Below are positions 5,586 through 10,355 of a stretch of 10,355 nucleotides of DNA, one piece after another. The DNA is from DASUFH01 sp036274645. Its GTDB lineage: Bacteria; Acidobacteriota; Terriglobia; 20CM-2-55-15. Under the pieces are notes generated by a model, which had not been told where the DNA came from, ran no database searches, and saw only the letters and a list, made by a program, of their open reading frames with translations. The stretch spans positions 1 through 10,355 of the forward strand of contig DASUFH010000348.1 of NCBI GenBank assembly GCA_036274645.1, given 5' to 3'. Made by a program: the position numbers and the translations under genes. Each line of letters begins with the position of its first letter. Position 1 is the first letter of the stretch.

Positions 5586-7090
5586 TGTTCAAGAAGATAC
5601 TGATTTCCAATCGGGGTGAGATTGCGGTTCGCGTGATCCGGGCGTGCCGGGAAATGCGGATCGCGACGGCGGCGGTGTATTCCGAAGCGGACCGCGGCGC
5701 GCTGCACGCGCGCATGGCCGATGAAGCGTTCCCGATCGGTCCGGCGCCGGCGATTCAGAGCTATCTCCTCATTGAGCGGATCATGGACGCGGCGGCGCGC
5801 GCCGGCGCTGACGCGATCCATCCGGGATATGGATTCCTGGCCGAGAATGCGGCGCTGGCCGAAGCGTGCGAGGCGGGCGGCGTGACGTTCATCGGGCCAT
5901 CGCCGGCGTCGATGAGGCTGATGGGGCTGAAGGTGGAGTCCCGGCGGGCCGTCGCCCGGTCCGGCGCGCCCATCGTTCCGGGCAGTACCGATCCGATCAC
6001 CGATGATCGCGCGGCGAAATCCCTGGCCGATTCGATCGGCTACCCGATCATGCTCAAGGCTTCCGCCGGAGGCGGCGGCAAAGGCATGCGACTGGTCGCC
6101 GCCGCCAAAGAACTGGAGAGCGCGCTCAGCGCCACCCGCGCCGAAGCGGCCGCGGCGTTCGGTGACGACGCCATCTACATTGAGAAATTCATCGAACAGC
6201 CGCGCCACATTGAGATTCAGGTTCTCGCGGACCGGCACGGCGCGGCAATCACGCTGGGCGAGCGCGAATGCACCATCCAGCGCCGCCATCAGAAAGTCAT
6301 CGAAGAGTGTCCCTCGCCCATCGTGGACGCCGATCTCCGGCGCCGGATGAGCGAAGCCGCGCTCCAGGTGGCGCGCGCCGCCAGCTACACCAACGCCGGC
6401 ACGGTGGAGTTTCTGGTCGATCGCAACCGCCAGTTCTACTTCCTCGAGATGAACACGCGACTGCAGGTCGAACATCCGATCACGGAGATGGTCACCGGGG
6501 TGGATATCGTGCAGCAGCAGATCCGCATTGCTGCGGGAGAGCCCCTGAGCCTGAAGCAGGACGATGTCTCGCTGCGCGGCGCCGCCATCGAGTGCCGCGT
6601 CTACGCCGAAGATCCGGACAACAACTTCTTTCCGTCGCCCGGCCGGATCACCCAGCTGCGGCGGCCCTCCGGACCATGGGTTCGCGACGACAGCGGCGTG
6701 TATGAAGGCTGGACCGTGCCCGTCGACTACGACCCGCTGATCTCCAAACTGGCGGTCTGGGGCGCCACGCGCCACGACGCGCTGGACCGCATGCGGCGGG
6801 CGCTGGGCGAATACCGCGTCGAAGGGATCCGGACCAATCTCGATTTCTTTCGTGAGGTTCTCGAACACCCGCATTTCCGGCAAGGCGACTTCGATACCGG
6901 CTTTATCGACCGCTGGCTCGCCGGCCGGCCTGAACCTGCTGAACCGGCCCGGGACGAACGCGATCTTGCGGCGATCGTCGCGGCGATTGCCGAAGCGGCG
7001 CGCAAACCGGCCCCTGCCGGATCGGCCGGCGCGAGCCAGCCGGAAAGCGCGTGGAAACGCATTGGCCGGCTGCGCGCGCTCAAAAGCTAG
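5585..7090 (+). CDS. accC: Biotin carboxylase subunit of acetyl-/acyl-CoA carboxylase
   Basis: This 501-aa enzyme uses ATP and bicarbonate to carboxylate biotin on a carrier protein. Motifs are complete: N-terminal KKILISNRGEIAVRVIRA, the ATP-grasp glycine loop GGGGKGM (162-168), ERECTIQRRHQKVIEE (226-241), and FLEMNTRLQVEHPITE (287-301) with E288, N290 and R292 at the same numbers as in E. coli AccC; R338 (IECRVYAEDP) also matches. Residues after about 447, beyond the end of E. coli AccC, are an Ala-rich helix ending SAWKRIGRLRALK. That resembles the linker that follows biotin carboxylase in the alpha chains of propionyl- and methylcrotonyl-CoA carboxylases. With the next gene encoding the beta-barrel plus carrier part, an acyl-CoA carboxylase is more likely than the fatty-acid enzyme; accC is the generic symbol. 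The start overlaps the thioredoxin stop by one base. Confidence 0.9.
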   Translation: MFKKILISNRGEIAVRVIRACREMRIATAAVYSEADRGALHARMADEAFPIGPAPAIQSYLLIERIMDAAARAGADAIHPGYGFLAENAALAEACEAGGVTFIGPSPASMRLMGLKVESRRAVARSGAPIVPGSTDPITDDRAAKSLADSIGYPIMLKASAGGGGKGMRLVAAAKELESALSATRAEAAAAFGDDAIYIEKFIEQPRHIEIQVLADRHGAAITLGERECTIQRRHQKVIEECPSPIVDADLRRRMSEAALQVARAASYTNAGTVEFLVDRNRQFYFLEMNTRLQVEHPITEMVTGVDIVQQQIRIAAGEPLSLKQDDVSLRGAAIECRVYAEDPDNNFFPSPGRITQLRRPSGPWVRDDSGVYEGWTVPVDYDPLISKLAVWGATRHDALDRMRRALGEYRVEGIRTNLDFFREVLEHPHFRQGDFDTGFIDRWLAGRPEPAEPARDERDLAAIVAAIAEAARKPAPAGSAGASQPESAWKRIGRLRALKS

Positions 7091-7129
7091 CCCGATAGCC
7101 CGCCATCATTGAGGTAAGATCTCGAACCA

Positions 7130-7642
7130 ATGCATTTCAGAGCCACTGTCGAGGGCGTTCCAATCGAAGGCCGGCTCACCCGTTCCGGCGAGCGCATGGA
7201 GAAGATCGAAGCGCTGATTGAAGATCGTTCCTACACTCTGGAACTCGTCGAAGTGGAACCTGGCGTCTACTGGATGCTCTGGAACAATCGCTCCATCGAG
7301 ATCACGGTCACATCCGGCCCCAACGGCGCGGTCGTGTCGATCGACGGGCGGCGCATTCCCGTTGAAATGGAAGGCGCCGGGCCACCCCGCCCGCGAAACA
7401 CGCCCAAAAGCGCCGGACGCCACGACGGCGCCGTCGAGTTGCGCGCTCCCATGCCTGGCAAGGTCGTTCGAACGCTCGTTTCGGTTGGCGACGCCGTCCG
7501 CGCCGATCAGGGCGTCGTGGTGATGGAAGCGATGAAAATGCAGAACGAGATCCGCACACCCAAAGGCGGTGTGGTCGCATCGCTGACCGTGAAGGAAGGC
7601 GCGCTCGTCAACGCGGGCGACGTGCTGGCGACGGTTGAATAG
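7130..7642 (+). CDS. Biotin carboxyl carrier protein with acyl-CoA carboxylase BT-like domain
   Basis: This 170-aa protein carries the biotin that is carboxylated by the upstream enzyme. The C-terminal biotinyl domain (about 101-170) has the canonical VMEAMKMQNEI, with K136 the biotinylated lysine, preceded by ELRAPMPGKVVRTLVSVGD. Residues 1-80 are beta-rich (ATVEGVPIEGRL, YTLELVEVEPGVYWMLWNNRSIEITV) and resemble the beta-barrel (BT) domain that lies between biotin carboxylase and carrier in PCC/MCC alpha chains, rather than the N terminus of E. coli AccB. A Pro/Arg-rich linker (84-99) joins the two. It lies 39 bases after the biotin carboxylase stop, so the two genes look like one alpha subunit split in two. 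GAGG at 7111-7114 is a rather distant ribosome site for ATG 7130. No carboxyltransferase gene is adjacent. Confidence 0.9.
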   Translation: MHFRATVEGVPIEGRLTRSGERMEKIEALIEDRSYTLELVEVEPGVYWMLWNNRSIEITVTSGPNGAVVSIDGRRIPVEMEGAGPPRPRNTPKSAGRHDGAVELRAPMPGKVVRTLVSVGDAVRADQGVVVMEAMKMQNEIRTPKGGVVASLTVKEGALVNAGDVLATVE

Positions 7643-7679
7643 CTTGAAGTGAACGGAATCGGCCTGCTGCCGCCCTCGA

Positions 7680-7709
7680 ATCTTTCCCTTCATCTTTCCC
7701 TTCATCTTC
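7680..7709. repeat. 12-bp tandem repeat, two and a half copies
   Basis: ATCTTTCCCTTC at 7680-7691 repeats exactly at 7692-7703, followed by a partial ATCTTC to 7709. It is a pyrimidine-rich tract between the carrier gene stop and the start of the sugar dehydrogenase gene. Slippage could change copy number and so the distance to the next promoter. Confidence 0.8.
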
Positions 7710-7711
7710 GC

Positions 7712-7740
7712 TTGACCTGAACCGCAACTCGCAATAGCGT
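7712..7740 (+). promoter_or_regulatory. Possible promoter of the sugar dehydrogenase gene
   Basis: TTGACC (7712-7717) and TAGCGT (7735-7740) are spaced by 17 bases and lie 26 bases before the ATG at 7766. The -35 matches sigma-70 at five of six positions, the -10 at only three, so this is a weak candidate. Confidence 0.28.
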
Positions 7741-7765
7741 TCCGCACAACATCAGGAGTCTGTCT

Positions 7766-9013
7766 ATGAAAATGCGCTTTGCGATCGCATCGGTCGTTCT
7801 CCTTCTAACGATTTCCGGTATCGGCGGCGCCGGCGCGCAGCAACCGGGTGGCCGGGGCGGCGCCGGCGCGCAGCAGCCGGGCGCCAGAGGCGGCACACCC
7901 GCGCCCATCACCTGGCCCTCGCCACCGCTTCCGGCGGGCCCGATCGTCGTCGACACGGCGATTCAGCGCCAGGTCCGGCTGTTCATCACGAAAGGATTCA
8001 ACCAGCCATGGAGCATGGCGTTCCTCCCGGATGGGGCAATTCTCGTCACTGAACGCCCCGGGCGCCTGCGCATCGTTCGCAATGGCGCGCTCGACCCCGC
8101 GCCGGTCTCCGGAACGCCTGCGGTGCGAGCGCAAGGGCTCGGCGGTCTGATGGACCTCGCGCTTCACCCGCGCTTCAACGAGAATCGGCTGATCTACTTC
8201 ACGTATCACAAGCCGGTAAACAATGCCGGAGTGATCACACTGGCCCGCGGCCGCTGGGACGGCTCCGCGCTGGCAGGTGTTGAAGACGTCTTCTCGGCTC
8301 TGGCCAGCGGAAACGCTTCGAGAATTGCCTTTGGTAAAGACGGCATGGTCTACATGACCATCGGCGTCGGGGACCCGCCCGCCGCCGATCAGGCGCAGGA
8401 TCCGAATAGCCTCTCCGGAAAAGTTCTGCGCCTGCGCGACGATGGGACCGTACCGGCCGACAATCCCTTCGTCGGCCGCGCCGGCTACCGGCCCGAAATC
8501 TTCACGCTGGGCCACCGCAACATCCTCGGACTCACCGTCCATCCCGAAACGGGAGCGATCTGGGAATGCGAGAACGGCCCCAACGGCGGTGACGAGATTA
8601 ACGTCCTGCTGGCCGGAAAGAATTATGGTTGGCCGCTGGTCAGCTTCGGCCGATTCTATGCGGGTCCGCTTGTGTCCGAGAAACCCTGGCAGGAAGGCAT
8701 GGAGCAGCCGCTGGTTTTCTGGACTCCCGCGATCGCTGTCTCCGGACTGACGTTTTATACCGGAGACAAGTTCCCCGGCTGGAAGAACAATGTCTTCGTT
8801 GGCGGCATGCGTACAGGGGAAGTGCCCCGTTCCGGACACCTCGAACGCATCGACTTCAACGAGAGGTGGGAGGAGCTGCATCGCGAAGGCATGCTGCGGG
8901 AACTCCAGAACCGCATTCGCGATGTCCGGCAGGGACCGGACGGGTTCATCTATCTGCTCACGGCCGAAAACGACGGCGCGCTGATGCGGATGGAGCCCTA
9001 TACGCCGAACTAG
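7766..9013 (+). CDS. Secreted PQQ-dependent sugar (glucose/sorbosone) dehydrogenase-like protein
   Basis: This is a 415-aa exported six-bladed beta-propeller of the soluble glucose dehydrogenase/sorbosone dehydrogenase family (Asd/YliI-like), which oxidises aldose sugars with PQQ in the periplasm. MKMRFAIASVVLLLTISGIGGAGA is a Sec signal peptide with likely cleavage after A24. An 11-residue unit GGAGAQQPG(G/A)R is then repeated twice (21-42) as a low-complexity linker. Family motifs are clear: PWSMAFLPDG (81-90), ALHPRF with the probable catalytic base H134, MTIGVGDPP (197-205), LGHRNILGL (248-256) and ENGPNGGDEINVLLAGKNYGWP (269-290), and the closing RDVRQGPDGFIYLLTAENDGALMRMEP. AGGAG at 7754-7758 is well placed for the ATG. 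Substrate and PQQ use are inferred from family only; no PQQ synthesis gene is in the window. Confidence 0.9.
   Translation: MKMRFAIASVVLLLTISGIGGAGAQQPGGRGGAGAQQPGARGGTPAPITWPSPPLPAGPIVVDTAIQRQVRLFITKGFNQPWSMAFLPDGAILVTERPGRLRIVRNGALDPAPVSGTPAVRAQGLGGLMDLALHPRFNENRLIYFTYHKPVNNAGVITLARGRWDGSALAGVEDVFSALASGNASRIAFGKDGMVYMTIGVGDPPAADQAQDPNSLSGKVLRLRDDGTVPADNPFVGRAGYRPEIFTLGHRNILGLTVHPETGAIWECENGPNGGDEINVLLAGKNYGWPLVSFGRFYAGPLVSEKPWQEGMEQPLVFWTPAIAVSGLTFYTGDKFPGWKNNVFVGGMRTGEVPRSGHLERIDFNERWEELHREGMLRELQNRIRDVRQGPDGFIYLLTAENDGALMRMEPYTPN
7823..7888 (+). repeat. 33-bp in-frame tandem duplication in the dehydrogenase N terminus
   Basis: GGCGGCGCCGGCGCGCAG at 7823-7840 recurs at 7856-7873. The two 33-bp units (7823-7855, 7856-7888) encode GGAGAQQPGGR and GGAGAQQPGAR. 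It straddles the signal peptidase site, so the first copy contributes the cleavage region and the second sits in the mature linker. Confidence 0.8.
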
Positions 9014-9020
9014 TATCCGA

Positions 9021-10067
9021 TCAGGCGGTCTTCCCCACCGGCTGCGCGCCTGGCCCCAGACCGCCATGCCGGCCGCCGACACAGGGGAGATACCCGTCAC
9101 AGATCCGGCGCATGACGCGCACGGCGGAGTTGAAGGCCGTGATGATGCTGCCGCCGCGCTTTCCGACGACCAGATCGCCTAGAACAAACAGACCCGGCAC
9201 GCTGGTCTCCCCGCTTGCGTCAAAGACCGGGCCATCTTCATCAAACGCGATCCCGAGCATGCGGAGAAAATTGATCGGCGTGGATCCGCCCAGCGCATAA
9301 ACGATCCGGTCGAAAACGCGCGGCGTTCGGCCGGATTCGACAAACTTCGCCAGCGGGCGGCCGGAGTCGTTCTCAACGGACGCGATGTTGGAGTTACGGA
9401 GAATCTCCACTTCACCCCGCTCTTCCATTCCGAGGAGCCGTTCGCGGTTCCGGTCGCTGAGGCGCTTGAAATCGGCCTGGCGATAAGAAAGGGTGACGCG
9501 ATTCCTCTCCTTTTGCAGATGCTCGACGTATTCCGCGGCCGTGTCCCCTCCGCCCACAACCAGCACGGTCTCATCCTCGAGGCGCGCGGAGGTGATATCG
9601 AACAACAATCGGTCCCTCAGCGACGCCGGCAGACTGTAGTCGGCCGGCTTGTTCGGCCTCCCGAGTATGCCTATGGCTACAGCGAGCACACGGGCCTCGT
9701 ACCGGCCGCGCGACGTTTCGATCTCGAATCGGCCACCCGAAGCGTGCGCCACACGCGTCGCCCGGAATACCTCCGTGTCGTAATCGATCCGCAGATCGTA
9801 GGTCTCGATGATCCGGTCAAAATACTCGAGCGTCTCGGCCTTGGTCATGTCGCTGATGCACAGGAGTCCTTCACATTGAGCGGCAAATCCCTTGTAGTTG
9901 GCTGCGGTTAGCTTCTGCTCCGGATAGAACTGGCGAATGGCCCAGTTGTGGCTGGCAGCCTTTTCCAGAACGACCGCGCGGCCGCCGGAAAAACCGCACG
10001 CAGAAGCTTCGGCGGCCAGGGCGATCCCTCCGGGTCCGGCGCCGATAACGACGAGATCGTATAGCAC
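9021..10067 (-). CDS. FAD/NAD(P)-dependent oxidoreductase, thioredoxin reductase/YpdA-like, lacking a redox CxxC
   Basis: This is a 348-aa two-dinucleotide-fold flavoprotein. LYDLVVIGAGPGG (2-14) is the FAD fold, VLVVGGGDTAAEYVEHL (168-184) is the NAD(P)H fold, VAIGILGRPNKP (130-141) is the linking strand, and GLFVLGDLV (292-300) is the second FAD motif. There is no CxxC pair, so it is not a classical thioredoxin reductase. The layout fits the YpdA family (putative bacillithiol disulfide reductases) or related ferredoxin/flavodoxin-NADP reductases; the electron acceptor cannot be told from sequence. The GTG at 10067 was chosen because the family fold begins at once; the in-frame region upstream (to 10220) crosses the divergent gene's start and has no family similarity. 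No strong Shine-Dalgarno precedes the GTG. The C terminus (GGRHGGLGPGAQPVGKTA) is low-complexity. Its stop is 7 bases from the convergent dehydrogenase stop. Confidence 0.82.
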   Translation of the reverse strand: MLYDLVVIGAGPGGIALAAEASACGFSGGRAVVLEKAASHNWAIRQFYPEQKLTAANYKGFAAQCEGLLCISDMTKAETLEYFDRIIETYDLRIDYDTEVFRATRVAHASGGRFEIETSRGRYEARVLAVAIGILGRPNKPADYSLPASLRDRLLFDITSARLEDETVLVVGGGDTAAEYVEHLQKERNRVTLSYRQADFKRLSDRNRERLLGMEERGEVEILRNSNIASVENDSGRPLAKFVESGRTPRVFDRIVYALGGSTPINFLRMLGIAFDEDGPVFDASGETSVPGLFVLGDLVVGKRGGSIITAFNSAVRVMRRICDGYLPCVGGRHGGLGPGAQPVGKTA

Positions 10068-10075
10068 TGATGCCC

Positions 10076-10081
10076 ATATTA
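10076..10081 (-). promoter_or_regulatory. -10-like box next to the oxidoreductase start
   Basis: On the minus strand TAATAT (10081-10076) ends 8 bases before the GTG at 10067. Initiation about 7 bases downstream would fall at or within 2 bases of the start codon, predicting an almost leaderless transcript. There is no good -35. Confidence 0.3.
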
Positions 10082-10130
10082 CAGCAGCCGTAGGGCATTT
10101 TCCGTAGTCGCTATTGGCGACGCCGTGACA

Positions 10131-10136
10131 TATAAT
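10131..10136 (+). promoter_or_regulatory. -10 element of the right-end gene
   Basis: A perfect TATAAT ends 9 bases before the ATG at 10146, so initiation is expected at about 10143, giving a leader of at most a few bases. The best -35 at 17-bp spacing is TCGCTA (10108-10113), three of six matches. Confidence 0.45.
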
Positions 10137-10145
10137 CGCCCCGCG

Positions 10146-10355
10146 ATGCGTTCCCAGGACAAAGGGCAGCCAACGCCCACAAAGCTGGAAAATCTGCCGG
10201 TCGAAATCCAGAAAGAGCAAAGTTATCTTCTGGATATCGTGATCGTTCGGTCCATTTTCGCGCTGACCCTGACCCTGACTGCGCTCTATATCGAGCCCTT
10301 CGGGCTGCAGGGTCTATGGGCGGTCGCGCTCGGATTCGGCTGCGCGCTCGGGATC
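10146..10355 (+). CDS. N-terminal part of a membrane protein, possibly a YacL-like PIN/TRAM protein (runs off window)
   Basis: Seventy codons are open from the ATG at 10146 to the window end. The product begins with a hydrophilic stretch of about 28 residues (MRSQDKGQPTPTKLENLPVE...), then a hydrophobic segment IVIVRSIFALTLTLTALYI, a short turn EPFGLQG, and a second hydrophobic segment LWAVALGFGCALGI. Two short helices joined by a P-F-G-L turn resemble the N terminus of YacL-type membrane-bound PIN/TRAM-domain proteins, but the PIN domain itself would lie outside the window, so this is a guess. A TATAAT box lies directly upstream and no Shine-Dalgarno sequence is visible, fitting leaderless translation. 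It is divergent from the flavoprotein gene, with 78 bases between starts. Confidence 0.55.
   Translation, partial: MRSQDKGQPTPTKLENLPVEIQKEQSYLLDIVIVRSIFALTLTLTALYIEPFGLQGLWAVALGFGCALGI

Noticed and set aside
5537..6883. A 448-codon minus-strand frame opposite the biotin carboxylase gene
   Set aside because: The long frame results from GC codon bias; biotin carboxylase motifs are complete on the plus strand.
7805..9100. A 431-codon minus-strand frame opposite the sugar dehydrogenase gene
   Set aside because: It is a shadow of the dehydrogenase and overlaps the end of the flavoprotein gene; no domain or signal is recognisable.
1..10355. CRISPR array, insertion sequence, prophage or toxin-antitoxin module
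   Set aside because: No regularly spaced repeats, transposase, integrase or recognisable toxin-antitoxin pair is seen; the right-end membrane protein is too incomplete to call a PIN toxin.

Overview
The window looks like ordinary chromosomal sequence from a GC-rich, Gram-negative-type bacterium. The gene set (UvrC, alkyl-adenine glycosylase, a split acyl-CoA carboxylase, an exported PQQ-type sugar dehydrogenase, a DUF4190-thioredoxin fusion and a TPR-tailed class III cyclase) would fit an Acidobacteriota-like soil bacterium. That placement is inference from gene content only; there is no rRNA or clade-specific marker here. I see no transposase, integrase, phage gene, CRISPR array or obvious defence island.

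Layout. Bases 1-312 are a non-coding leader before a 69-aa four-cysteine zinc-ribbon protein (313-522). A strong hairpin (540-561) separates it from a 3-methyladenine DNA glycosylase (610-1224). Convergent to that is a membrane-anchored class III nucleotidyl cyclase homologue on the minus strand (1269-2429), whose catalytic site lacks two key residues. A structured intergenic region (2430-2698) carries a 9-bp inverted repeat enclosing a hairpin plus U-tract on the cyclase strand, and an extended -10 promoter overlapping a 10-bp-period direct repeat just before uvrC (2699-4507). A tRNA-Ser(GCU) gene (4575-4664) with its own TATAAT box follows, and after it comes a perfect 15-bp stem hairpin (4676-4715).

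The next block is a plus-strand cluster. A membrane-tethered TlpA-like thioredoxin (4782-5585) overlaps by one base a biotin carboxylase gene (5585-7090), which is followed after 39 bases by a separate gene for the biotin carrier (7130-7642). Together the last two reconstitute the alpha chain of a propionyl/methylcrotonyl-CoA-type carboxylase; no carboxyltransferase gene is in the window. A secreted PQQ-dependent glucose/sorbosone dehydrogenase-like protein follows (7766-9013). It converges, with only 7 bases between stops, on a minus-strand FAD/NAD(P) oxidoreductase of the thioredoxin-reductase/YpdA type without a redox CxxC (9021-10067). Divergent from that, a membrane protein gene begins at 10146 and runs off the window.

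The genes do not form one pathway. Two are DNA repair (glycosylase, UvrC), two are redox proteins (thioredoxin, flavoprotein), two make a carboxylase, and one is an exported sugar oxidase. I did not find a convincing new multi-gene system. The items most worth checking are the degenerate cyclase with its structured leader, the DUF4190-thioredoxin gene coupled to biotin carboxylase, the hairpin after the tRNA, the repeat across the uvrC promoter, and the apparently near-leaderless divergent pair at the right end.
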